64,000 bases of DNA from FEN-1350 sp964643355 (GTDB lineage Bacteria > Planctomycetota > Phycisphaerae > Sedimentisphaerales > Anaerohalosphaeraceae): contig CAZXPW010000019.1 of NCBI GenBank assembly GCA_964643355.1, forward strand, positions 9,510 to 73,509, given 5' to 3'. Below, in pieces: positions 37,567 through 46,660 of the stretch. The stretch's first letter is position 1. Every line of letters begins with the position of its first letter. Under the pieces are notes generated by a model. The model was not told the origin of the DNA. It did not search any database and saw nothing but the letters and a program-made list of their open reading frames with translations. Both the position numbers and the translations under genes were made by a program.

Positions 37567-38802
37567 ATGTCGAAAACGGCGCAAATCCATACTCTGTCCA
37601 ACGGAATGACGCTTCTGGGTGAACCGATGGACCATGTCCAATCGGTGGCATTCGTGTTTCTGGTTCCCTTCGGATCCGCCCGTCTGCCGGAGGACGCCTG
37701 CGGAGCGGACAATGTGCTGCTGGACTGGCTCTACCGTGGAGCCGGTTCGAGAAACAGCCGTCAGCTTATCGACGCTCTGGACGGACTGGGACTTCATCGC
37801 AGTTGTTCAATCACGCCTCACCATCTGGTCTTCGGAGGGTCGCTGGAAGCTCCGAATCTATCGGCGGCTCTGGAACTCAACGCCGACATCCTGCTACGGC
37901 CGCGACTCGAAGACGCGCAGTTTGAGCCCTCGCGACAACTGGCCTTGCAGGAACTGGAGGGGTTGGAAGACGAGCCACGGCAAAAGGTCATGACGCTGGT
38001 TCAGGAGCAATTCTATCCCGATCCTCTGGGGCGTCCCTCCCTCGGTCGAAAATCTGATTTGCTGAATCTGTCCGCCCGACGGCTTCGCGACCTGTTCGAC
38101 GACGGCTTTCATCCCGCTTGCGGCCTGTTTGCAGTCGCGGGTCGCTATGATTTTGACGCGGTTTGCCGGCAACTGGAATCTCTTTTTGGGACCCAACCGG
38201 TTTCAGCATCGTCTCCGATCGTTCCCGGTTTGGCCGGCGAGCCGTATCGACATGTTCATCACGACGGGGCCCAGGTTCATATCGGTCTGATGACTCCCAC
38301 GGTCCCAATTACGCAACCGGATTATTACCACGCGATGGCGGCGGTATCCGTTCTGTCGGGCAGCATGAGCAGCCGGCTGTTCACCGAAGTTCGCGAGAAG
38401 CGAGGTTTGTGCTATGCGGTCGGAGCCCGGTACCACACCCTTCGGGATTTGGCCGGCATCAGTTGCTATGCCGGCACCACGCCGGACAAAGCCCAGGAAA
38501 CCCTTGAGGTAATTCTGAGCGAATTTCGTCGTTTGCGACACGGAATCACGGCCGAGGAATTGCGGCGGGCACAAGTCGGTCTGAAGAGTTCCCTGATCAT
38601 GCAGAGCGAACAGACGGCCAGTCGATCCGGCGGCATCGCCAGCGATTTTTATTTGCTCGGCCGAGTGCGACCCCTGGAGGAGATTAAACAACACCTTGAA
38701 GAACTGACCACCGATTCGGTCGGTCGTTTTTTGCGGGATCATCCCATGGATCGATTCACGATCGTTACCATCGGACCCAGAGAAATCAGGATTCCATCCT
38801 GA
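37567..38802 (+). CDS. M16 peptidase-like protein lacking the zinc motif
   Basis: 411 residues of the M16B fold (HTLSNGMTLLGEPMDHVQSV, RLFTEVREKRGLCYAVGA), but the HxxEH zinc site is missing: the aligned segment reads NVLLD (residues 49-53). The conserved R-LY pair in REKRGLCYAV is kept, as in non-catalytic partners of two-subunit M16 enzymes. The next gene encodes the catalytic form. The start ATG 37567 gives MSKTAQIH; a longer frame from 37327 overlaps smc and is rejected. The gene is 52 bases after smc. Confidence 0.85.
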   Translation: MSKTAQIHTLSNGMTLLGEPMDHVQSVAFVFLVPFGSARLPEDACGADNVLLDWLYRGAGSRNSRQLIDALDGLGLHRSCSITPHHLVFGGSLEAPNLSAALELNADILLRPRLEDAQFEPSRQLALQELEGLEDEPRQKVMTLVQEQFYPDPLGRPSLGRKSDLLNLSARRLRDLFDDGFHPACGLFAVAGRYDFDAVCRQLESLFGTQPVSASSPIVPGLAGEPYRHVHHDGAQVHIGLMTPTVPITQPDYYHAMAAVSVLSGSMSSRLFTEVREKRGLCYAVGARYHTLRDLAGISCYAGTTPDKAQETLEVILSEFRRLRHGITAEELRRAQVGLKSSLIMQSEQTASRSGGIASDFYLLGRVRPLEEIKQHLEELTTDSVGRFLRDHPMDRFTIVTIGPREIRIPS

Positions 38803-38827
38803 CCGGTCTTTCAATATGGGGAACCCT

Positions 38828-40048
38828 ATGCGTTTTCATCATCGACAACTGGCCAATGGACTGACCCTTATCGGGGAAACCACCGATTCGGCCCAGTCCG
38901 CCGCGATTGGTTTTTTCGTCAAGACCGGTTCGCGAGATGAGACCCCCGCTCTCAGCGGGGTATCGCATTATCTCGAACATATGACTTTCAAGGGAACCGA
39001 ACGGCTTTCGGCCCTGGAAGTCAACGAGGCCTTCGACCGCACCGGGGCCAAGTTTAACGCTTTTACCAGCCATGAAAATACCGTCTATTATGCCGCTGTT
39101 TTGCCCGAATATCTATCGCAGGTCACCGACCTGTGGATCGATCTGATGCGGCCAAGTCTTCGGGATGACGATTTCGCGATGGAAAAGCAGGTCATTCTCG
39201 AAGAAATCGCCATGTACAAAGACACGCCGCAGTTCGATGTCATGGATCGCTGCCGGTCGTTGTATTTTGGAGACCATCCCTGCGGCAACAGCGTTCTGGG
39301 CAGCGACGAAAGCATCGCCGCCATGACGGCCGACCAGATGCGACAATATCACCACCGTCGATACGGTCCCAATAACCTGACGGTCGCGTGCTGCGGACGG
39401 CTGGATTTCGACGCTCTGTGCAGACAGATTGAGTCCGGCTGCGGAACCTGGAAACCCGTCGAAGCCGGCCGAACCCTCTCCCCCGCCAACGGCAGCGGCC
39501 ATCGGCGGCGTCTGGGCAAAAGCAACATCCAGCGGGAACACATCTGTCTGCTCAGTCCCAGCGTGGCGATCCAAGATCATCGTCGCTATGCGGCCTCCCT
39601 GCTCGGGATGATTATCGGCGACGACACCGGTTCGCGTTTCTTCTGGTCGATGGTGGACACGGCGCTGGCCGAGACCGCCCTGATGGAATTCGAGTCGATG
39701 GACGGCGTCGGCGTAATGGACAGTTATATTCATTGCGGACCTGAAAATGCAAATACCGTCCTCGAACTTGTCGAGAAGACCTTCGCCGACCTGCGGCAAA
39801 ACGGGGTTACATCCCAGGAACTCCAGGCCGCCAAAAACAAAGTCCTCAGCGCCATGACCATCAAGTGCGAAATCCCCATGGGCCGACTGGTCGATCTGGG
39901 CATGAACTGGGTTTATTTGAAGGAATATCGGCCCATCGAAGATGAAATCCGGGATATTCGCTCCGTAACCGTCGATCAGGTCAATGACCTTATCCGCGAA
40001 TTCCCGCCGGAACGGTTCACCTGTTTTTCCCTCGGCCCCGAATCATGA
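38828..40048 (+). CDS. M16 family zinc metallopeptidase (catalytic)
   Basis: About 406 residues. Zinc motif HYLEH (H47, E50, H51) in GVSHYLEHMTFKG, and the downstream metal Glu in EEIAMYKD. It is a soluble M16B-type peptidase, probably forming a heterodimer with the preceding non-catalytic homologue; such pairs degrade peptides. The start ATG 38828 has GGGGAA a few bases upstream, while ATG 38816 would overlap that site; both are possible. No signal peptide is visible. Confidence 0.9.
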   Translation: MRFHHRQLANGLTLIGETTDSAQSAAIGFFVKTGSRDETPALSGVSHYLEHMTFKGTERLSALEVNEAFDRTGAKFNAFTSHENTVYYAAVLPEYLSQVTDLWIDLMRPSLRDDDFAMEKQVILEEIAMYKDTPQFDVMDRCRSLYFGDHPCGNSVLGSDESIAAMTADQMRQYHHRRYGPNNLTVACCGRLDFDALCRQIESGCGTWKPVEAGRTLSPANGSGHRRRLGKSNIQREHICLLSPSVAIQDHRRYAASLLGMIIGDDTGSRFFWSMVDTALAETALMEFESMDGVGVMDSYIHCGPENANTVLELVEKTFADLRQNGVTSQELQAAKNKVLSAMTIKCEIPMGRLVDLGMNWVYLKEYRPIEDEIRDIRSVTVDQVNDLIREFPPERFTCFSLGPES

Positions 40049-40122
40049 CACTCCCGTTCGGAAGAAAGGGCCTGATCGTGACGCCGATCAGTCCCATTGA
40101 GGTTCATTGCTCAACAAGAGGA

Positions 40123-42141
40123 TCAGGGAATTGTCGTAATACAGGTCGGATATCTCCCGCAATTCAACCAGTTTTCGGCCAGAATCGCAAAATCGTTCAG
40201 ACCAAACCGGCAATCGCCATCCAGGTCATACTGGACCGGCTGCGGACAAATAAATTCGACGCCGGCATGTAGCAGATAGACATCGGCAACCTCCTCGGCG
40301 GTGAGAGCATAGTCATAGAGTCGAAGATCATCCATCCAACCGGCATACAGGGCATCCCATTGAGGCCAATTGGATCGGCCGATGAAATTGCTTCCCCGGG
40401 TCAGCACGGACGGAATATTGGTTATTCCCGTGGCTACGGCCACGCCGTTTTTATACAAAACGACATACCCTTTCGGATCCACCGTGGCCGTCAACATCTG
40501 CCACACATCGTTCTCCAGAACGCCCGGACTCCAGACCGCACCGCCGGTTCCTCCGGAATAAATTTCCATCACGAATTGATTGCTATTGTTTCCGCGGGCC
40601 AACAAAATATTGTCCGACGCCGAACCGTTGCCGAAATCAAAAAATCGCGCCCAAGACCCGTACGACATCGGCTTGGCCCAGACTGACAGGGACAATCCCT
40701 TCGAAAAATCATCGAATCCGATCGGCAGCGTGATATAATCATCGATGCCGTCCAGCAAGATCGCCTGATCGACCTTCCCCGCGCCATAGACCACACCACC
40801 AGTCGAAACGCCGTTGTAGTTGCCGGTGGCGTCATTCGGGTCGCCGTCCATCTTCCAATGGCCGATCAATTGTCCGACGGTCAGATAAGCCATTCTTGTT
40901 CGAATGGAGTTTCCATTGCTCACCTGGCAGAAGTAATATCCGCCGTCGGATGGATCGAGATTGACCACGGTCAGAATCTGCGTGGTCACTCCATCGTAGC
41001 CGATTCCCTCGGGAAGAACCGTTTCACCTCCCGCAATCCCATCGGCGTCATAATACCATCGATAGCCGAGAGTCCCGCCCAGCGGATCCGAAGCCACAAC
41101 CGAAAAGACGGCGTTACGACCTTCGCCCACAATCGTATCCTGAGGTTGTTGCTCAAGGATCGGAAGAGTCAGTTCGGTCTGGAAAGAATAAACATAGCCG
41201 CCTCGAATCTTTCCATCCCCCATCAACTCATCGATATGCCAGTAATAGACGGTATCTCTGGCCAGAGTCACAGCAAACGAAGTCGTGGCCTTGGGAAGCG
41301 CTGTATTTCCGCTGATACAGACGCCGTTGGGATCGGTCCCCAGATACACAAAATGCCCGACCACATTCGGATCGACCGCCCCTTCTTTTTGGGCCGTCTT
41401 CCATTGCAACAAAGCCGTACCGCCAGGAACTCCCAGCGCGGCTTGCGCGGGCCAAATTGCTGTTGCCCGCCTCATGCTGTCACCGTTGAAGGCGCGGATT
41501 TCTCGTGCGCCCACAAATCCAGTCGGATCCCAACCGGCAAATCCCCCGCCATCGCCAATAATCCGAACTCCATAAATAGTCCCCGGGCAATGAAATTCAA
41601 AGGCGTATTTTGAAGCGTCCGCCGGAACGCCGGGGTCGGTAGATGCATTCCCCGACACTTTGAAAGGATAATTGTGCCAGTATGGCACGGTCTTCCACAA
41701 CCCGTCATAACCTGGAAAGGAATCCGGCACGAGGGTATAACTGCCGAACGCCGAACTCGTCGCAACCTGAACGACAACGGGTCTATCGACTGTATTAAAC
41801 CATCCGCCGTCCCCGAAAACCCGCACATCCCATTCCAATCGCATCACACCGCTGATCCCCGAGGGAAACTGCAAACCCATCCCGTCGTACAGCCAGCCGG
41901 TTACAGCGCCGATATCTCCCGACCAGGTATCATGTGTGGATCCGTCGCCTCCGTCCCCATCAGTCATGTAACTAAAGGGCGTATTTGATCCCCCCGAAGC
42001 AAAAAAGGCGGTATCGCTCAGATTCGGCGAAACCGTCATAAAAGGATTCCCCTGTCTGGTCACATTTTCCGCTTGTAATCCCACTCCCCACAAGCAGGAC
42101 AAAAATACCCCCATGCACAAAACTCTTCGTTCCTTCCGCAT
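40123..42141 (-). CDS. Secreted LamG/Ig protein with dockerin-like C-terminus
   Basis: 672 residues: signal (RKERRVLCMGVFLSCLWGVG), an N-terminal discoidin-like beta region, a fibronectin-III-like part (ALLQWKTAQKEGAVDPN, YYWHIDELMG), an Ig-like domain (PQDTIVGEGRNAVFSVVA, SDGGYYFCQVSNG), a LamG concanavalin-like domain (GHWKMDGDPNDATG, DGIDDYITLPIGFDDFS, AGWMDDLRLYDYALTAEE), and the loop DLDGDCRFGLNDFAILAENW. Probably carbohydrate binding at the cell surface. ATG 42141 follows GGAGGTG. It converges with the M16 gene. Confidence 0.85.
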   Translation of the reverse strand: MRKERRVLCMGVFLSCLWGVGLQAENVTRQGNPFMTVSPNLSDTAFFASGGSNTPFSYMTDGDGGDGSTHDTWSGDIGAVTGWLYDGMGLQFPSGISGVMRLEWDVRVFGDGGWFNTVDRPVVVQVATSSAFGSYTLVPDSFPGYDGLWKTVPYWHNYPFKVSGNASTDPGVPADASKYAFEFHCPGTIYGVRIIGDGGGFAGWDPTGFVGAREIRAFNGDSMRRATAIWPAQAALGVPGGTALLQWKTAQKEGAVDPNVVGHFVYLGTDPNGVCISGNTALPKATTSFAVTLARDTVYYWHIDELMGDGKIRGGYVYSFQTELTLPILEQQPQDTIVGEGRNAVFSVVASDPLGGTLGYRWYYDADGIAGGETVLPEGIGYDGVTTQILTVVNLDPSDGGYYFCQVSNGNSIRTRMAYLTVGQLIGHWKMDGDPNDATGNYNGVSTGGVVYGAGKVDQAILLDGIDDYITLPIGFDDFSKGLSLSVWAKPMSYGSWARFFDFGNGSASDNILLARGNNSNQFVMEIYSGGTGGAVWSPGVLENDVWQMLTATVDPKGYVVLYKNGVAVATGITNIPSVLTRGSNFIGRSNWPQWDALYAGWMDDLRLYDYALTAEEVADVYLLHAGVEFICPQPVQYDLDGDCRFGLNDFAILAENWLNCGRYPTCITTIP

Positions 42142-42537
42142 GATCACACCTCCAAACTGAAATGAATATTTGTGATGTTTCTCCACTCACCGTCCCAGTC
42201 CGTCGCCGGGTAAACCAACAGATCACATTGTACCTCATCCTGGCAATCCACGGCAATGTATTTCACAAATTCCAGGGGTATCTGACAAGCAACATAGAAA
42301 TCAATGGCCCACCTGAACAAACGGAACAACATTGTTCTTTGAAAAACAATCCCTCGATAGCCATGGAAGCCCTGATCGTTCGAAAATGTAGAAATTGAGA
42401 GGTCTGAAGGAATAAGTGGAAAGCGATATCTATTAAGTTTTATGTCGTGTTTCCGGGTGTGAGGGCTGGAAAATTTATTATATCCCTATTGCATACCCCC
42501 TATAACCTATATTTTTCTTTTCGGCTTTGCGTGAGAT
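42142..42537. other. Upstream region of the LamG-protein gene
   Basis: About 396 bases between msrB and the LamG gene, AT-rich near 42450-42530. On the minus strand a TATAAT-like element lies near 42475, without a good -35. TTGCATACCCCCTAT (42490-42504) resembles a sequence upstream of the giant surface-protein gene. A leftward 62-codon frame (42332-42144) has no ribosome site and is not called. Confidence 0.4.
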
Positions 42538-43110
42538 TTATTTCGCCGGTTCAAACTTCAGTGACGCCGAATTAATGCAATACCGCAGCCCCGTCGGCGG
42601 CGGCCCGTCTTTGAATACATGCCCCAGATGCCCCCCGCACCGCGCGCAGACGACCTCGGTCCGGACCATCCTGTGGCTGCGATCGACCCGTTCGACGATC
42701 CGCTTGTTGTCGGCCGCCTGATAAAAACTCGGCCAGCCGCACCCCGAATCGAACTTTGTCGCAGACTCGAACAGAACCGCCCCGCACCCTGCACACAGAT
42801 ACCGCCCAATCTCGTGATGATCCCAGTATTTTCCGGTAAACGCCCTCTCGGTCGCCGATTTTCGGAGAACCTCATACGATAACGGCTCCAGTTGCCGTTT
42901 CCACTCGGCATCGGATTTGATGACTTTGTCTTCCATCGCTTTTTGCCCTTCTTTTGCTACGACCGGTTTCACGGCATTCGGATCGGCCGATGCCGCCGCC
43001 TGCTGGCTGCCTGACGGTGGCATCGGAACTTTGACTTCGATGCCCAGCTTGTCACAGCCGGGAATATAAATCATTGTGAACAATAATGTTACGATTGATA
43101 CAATTCGCAT
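42538..43110 (-). CDS. msrB: Peptide-methionine (R)-S-oxide reductase, lipoprotein
   Basis: 190 residues. Lipobox YIPGC indicates export and lipid anchoring. After a linker, the MsrB domain shows structural zinc pairs CAGC and CARC, the substrate motif SGCGWPSFY, and the catalytic Cys in RYCINSASL. It repairs methionine-R-sulfoxide in envelope proteins. The catalytic motif and zinc sites are intact. It stands alone, leftward, and no msrA is nearby. Confidence 0.92.
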   Translation of the reverse strand: MRIVSIVTLLFTMIYIPGCDKLGIEVKVPMPPSGSQQAAASADPNAVKPVVAKEGQKAMEDKVIKSDAEWKRQLEPLSYEVLRKSATERAFTGKYWDHHEIGRYLCAGCGAVLFESATKFDSGCGWPSFYQAADNKRIVERVDRSHRMVRTEVVCARCGGHLGHVFKDGPPPTGLRYCINSASLKFEPAK

Positions 43111-43313
43111 AAAATTCTCCCGTTTTGATCAGACCAATCCCTGTACGCCCCAAAACCAATCCGGTTCAAATCATATCCGAAATCATTGTCGATGGATCCA
43201 GTACGAATTTAACCAACGAGAATTGCCCTCGTCACTGACAGCGGTTATGATAATCACGGTTGAAGGGCACGACCAAGATCGGACATTATGCGGCTCAAAC
43301 AAGGAGTCTATCC

Positions 43314-46277
43314 ATGAATCGAATGTGTCGGCTGATTATTTTGTGTTTTCTTTCAGTTTCTGCCTGGGCACAATCCTCGGTCAAGATTTGGCAAGACAAG
43401 CTCAGTCTGCCGTCCTACCGGATCGAGAAGCCCGATCCCAATCCAATGTTCTACAAGGGCGAGTCCTACCAGGGCGCAAAGAAGATGATCTATCCCTATG
43501 CCCTCATCGACGGCCTGACCGGTATCCGTCAAAACGCCGACTGGACAGCCCTGAACCTCGAGAACGAATACCTCAAGCTGGTCGTGTTGCCGGAGATTGG
43601 CGGCCGACTCTTCTCCGCCACCGACAAGACCAACGGCTACGATTTCCTTTACCGCCAGCATGTGATCAAGCCCGCTCTCATTGGCATGCTTGGCGCCTGG
43701 ATCTCCGGCGGCATCGAGTGGTGCGTCTTTCACCACCACCGCAACACCACACACATGCCCGTGGATAACTGTCTCGTCGAGAACCCCGACGGCAGTAAGA
43801 CGATCTGGATCGCGGAGACCGAACGCCGCCACCGCATGCGCTGGACGATCGCCCTGACCCTCCGGCCCGGCAAATCGTACTTCGAAGCCGAGGTCACGAT
43901 GTTCAACCGAACGCCGCTGCCGCATTCGATCTTGTACTGGGCCAATGTTTCTGTGGGAGTTAACGACGATTACCAGGTCCTGTTCCCGCCCAGCGTGCAG
44001 GTGGCCACCTACCACTCCAAGAACGACTTCACTTATTGGCCGGTCGGCCGAGGTCGATACCGCGGCACTGACTATTCAGGCATCGACCAGAGCTGGTGGA
44101 AAAATCACCCCAAGCCCGTCTCCTTCTTTGCCTGGAACAATCCCGAAGACTTCATGGGCGGCTACGATCACGGCCGCAACGCTGGTATCGTCCATATTGG
44201 CAACCACAACATTGTCTGCGGAGCCAAGCTGTGGGAATGGGGTCCTAACAACATTTGGGACACAAAGGTCCTCACCGATTCTGATGGTCCCTATGCCGAA
44301 CTAATGGTCGGCGCCTTCTCCGATAACCAGCCGGATTACAGTTGGATCAAACCCGGTGAAGTCAAACGATTCCGTCAGTACTGGTATCCCGTTCGCGATA
44401 TTGGTGGGGTCAAAAATGCGACGCTTGACGCAGCCGTTAATCTCGAACTCAAGGACGGCAAGGCCAAGCTGGGCTTCCACGCGACATCCGCATTCCCAAA
44501 GGCGACGGTTCTGCTCACCGCCAACGATAAACCAATCCTCGAAAAGACCATCGACATCGCTCCGGATAAGTCCTTTATCGAAACTGTTCCCGTCGATGCC
44601 GAAACTCAATTGACAGACCTTAAGGCCACGCTCAAATCCGCCGACGAAAAAGTACTCGTCAAATACCAGCACACGAAGCTACCTGACCCCGGCCCCCTGC
44701 CAACCGAAGTCAAGATTCCACCAGCCCCCAAGGACATTCAGACCATCGAGGAACTTTATCTGACCGGCCTGCGCGTCGAGCAGATCCACAATCCCGGCGT
44801 CAATCCCCTGGACTACTACAACGAAGCCCTCGCCCGCGACCCCGGCGACACACGGACCAACACCATCCTCGGCATTCACGCTATCCGAACGATGCAGCCG
44901 GACCTGGCCGAAAAACACCTGAGAACTGCGATCGCGCGGCTCTCGGCCGAGTATACCCGCCCGAGCAACACCGAACCGTATTATTACCTTGGCCTGGCCC
45001 TCAAGGCCCAAAAGAAACTCGACGAAGCCGCCGACGCTTTCTATCGTGCTACCTGGGACTACGCTTTCCACTCGGCGGCGTTTTTCCAACTGGCGACATT
45101 ATCTTGCCGTAAAGGTGACTATACCGCCGCCCTCGAACAGATCGACCTGTCGCTTTCGACCAACGCCCTCAACACCCGCGCCCAGGTCCTCAAGGCCACC
45201 ATCCTCCGCAAACTCAATCGCCTCCCCGATGCCATCGAACTGGCTGAGAAAGTCCTGGCCGTCGATCCGCTGGATTTCGGCGCCATGAACGAACGCTTCG
45301 TGTCCCTCACGGCCCTGAGCCGTCGCGACGCCGCCGACAAGGGCTTTGTGCAGATCACCACCGCCATGCGCGGCCAGGTCCAATCCTATCTGGAATTGGC
45401 GACTGATTATATGGATTGTTGGCTCTGGGACGACGCAAGTCAGGTCCTCTCCCGCATCTCCGATTCGACCTACCCGATGGTCTGGTACTACATGGGCTTT
45501 TTGTGCCAGAAGAAAAACGCCCCTTCGTGCCCCTCGGTCTCCTGGAAACATGCCGCCGAACTGCCGCCGGACTATTGCTTCCCCTTCCGCGGCGAATCTG
45601 CCGCCGTCCTTCAAGCCGCCATCGACGCCAACCCCAAAGACTCCCGCGCCTGGTACTATCTCGGCAACCTGCTCTACGAGCTCCAACCCGAAAAAGCCGT
45701 CGATGCCTGGGAAAAGGCCCGCTCCATCGACGACCACTTCGCCCTTGTGCATCGCAATCTCGGTTGGGCGTACTTCCGCACCAACAAAGACACTCCCGCC
45801 GCCATCGCCTCCTACGAAAAGGCCGTCGCCTGCAACAATGCCGACGCCCGGTACTACATCGAACTCGACGATCTCTACGACCGTGCCAATACCGACCCCG
45901 AGAAGCGGCTGGCCATGCTCCTGACCAATCCCAATCTTGCCGAAACCAACAAACCGATGCTTATCCGCCAGATCACTCTTCGCGTCACCACCGGCGACTA
46001 TGACAAGGCCATCGCTCTCCTGAGCGGCAACCAGTTCTTTATCGCCGAAGGAGGCGGCCGGGAACTATCCAACGCCTGGATTGATTCCCATCTCCTTCGC
46101 GCTCGCAGGTACCTGACTGAAAAATCCTTCGACAAGGCCCTGGCCGATTGCGCCGCCGCGGGCGTCTTCCCCGAAAACCTCTCGCAGGAATCTTCCCGCG
46201 ACGAGGATCGTTTACCCCAGATCGACTGCGAAACCGCATTGGCATTAACCGCCCCGGCCAGAAGGACAAGGCCATAG
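43314..46277 (+). CDS. DUF5107/TPR protein, probably frameshifted at its C-terminus
   Basis: 987 residues in this frame. Signal peptide, then DUF5107-like domain (residues 30-400: NEYLKLVVLPEIGGRLFSA, FHHHRNTTHMPVD, WEWGPNNIWDTKVL) and TPR repeats (YYNEALARDPGDTRTNTIL, PYYYLGLALKAQKKLDEAA, AWYYLGNLLYELQPEKA). The last 14 residues (LTAPARRTRP end) are unlike TPR and come from a shift. A TPR continuation appears in another frame from 46244. Homologues with DUF5107 plus TPR occur with carbohydrate-utilisation genes. A PL11 lyase lies next door. AAGGAG precedes ATG 43314. Confidence 0.82.
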   Translation: MNRMCRLIILCFLSVSAWAQSSVKIWQDKLSLPSYRIEKPDPNPMFYKGESYQGAKKMIYPYALIDGLTGIRQNADWTALNLENEYLKLVVLPEIGGRLFSATDKTNGYDFLYRQHVIKPALIGMLGAWISGGIEWCVFHHHRNTTHMPVDNCLVENPDGSKTIWIAETERRHRMRWTIALTLRPGKSYFEAEVTMFNRTPLPHSILYWANVSVGVNDDYQVLFPPSVQVATYHSKNDFTYWPVGRGRYRGTDYSGIDQSWWKNHPKPVSFFAWNNPEDFMGGYDHGRNAGIVHIGNHNIVCGAKLWEWGPNNIWDTKVLTDSDGPYAELMVGAFSDNQPDYSWIKPGEVKRFRQYWYPVRDIGGVKNATLDAAVNLELKDGKAKLGFHATSAFPKATVLLTANDKPILEKTIDIAPDKSFIETVPVDAETQLTDLKATLKSADEKVLVKYQHTKLPDPGPLPTEVKIPPAPKDIQTIEELYLTGLRVEQIHNPGVNPLDYYNEALARDPGDTRTNTILGIHAIRTMQPDLAEKHLRTAIARLSAEYTRPSNTEPYYYLGLALKAQKKLDEAADAFYRATWDYAFHSAAFFQLATLSCRKGDYTAALEQIDLSLSTNALNTRAQVLKATILRKLNRLPDAIELAEKVLAVDPLDFGAMNERFVSLTALSRRDAADKGFVQITTAMRGQVQSYLELATDYMDCWLWDDASQVLSRISDSTYPMVWYYMGFLCQKKNAPSCPSVSWKHAAELPPDYCFPFRGESAAVLQAAIDANPKDSRAWYYLGNLLYELQPEKAVDAWEKARSIDDHFALVHRNLGWAYFRTNKDTPAAIASYEKAVACNNADARYYIELDDLYDRANTDPEKRLAMLLTNPNLAETNKPMLIRQITLRVTTGDYDKAIALLSGNQFFIAEGGGRELSNAWIDSHLLRARRYLTEKSFDKALADCAAAGVFPENLSQESSRDEDRLPQIDCETALALTAPARRTRP

Positions 46278-46639
46278 AAATCTTCAGACGGTTGGCCGAT
46301 CTGAAAGTCCGTGATGAGGAGGCCGAAAAGCGGATCGTCCAAGCGATTGCGTGGAAACAACTTGGTGACAGCCCAAAATCCGAAGCAATTCTTGACGATT
46401 TGATCGCCAAGCTCGTACAACGACTCAACGGCGGCGACGGACAGGCCGACTTTTTCGCCAAGTTCGGGGAACAACAGACCCGCGCCAAACGCAAGGCCGA
46501 CACCCACTACGCCCTCGGACTGGCCCTCATGCACAGAGGCAATATTTCAGAAGCCAAAGAAAACTTCAAACAAGCCCTGATTCACAACGCTTCCCTGACA
46601 TGGCCCCGCTTTTATCTATCGCTAATGAATATACAATAA
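46244..46639 (+). pseudogene. Displaced C-terminal TPR segment of the DUF5107 protein
   Basis: This frame is one base back from the upstream gene and continues its repeat pattern (GQKDKAIEIFRRLADLKVRD; HYALGLALMHRGNISEAKE) to a stop at 46637-46639. The switch lies within GCATTGGCATTAACC at about 46236-46250. No classic slippery heptamer is present, so a single-base deletion or a sequencing error is more likely than programmed frameshifting. With repair the protein would have about 1108 residues. Confidence 0.75.
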
Positions 46640-46660
46640 AGATGACCATAAATAGTCATT

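Noticed and set aside
36462..37712. 416-codon leftward open frame
   Set aside because: Antisense to the smc 3' end and the M16 start; no plausible start signal.
42144..42332. 62-codon leftward frame upstream of the LamG gene
   Set aside because: No ribosome site; overlaps the probable promoter region of the LamG gene.
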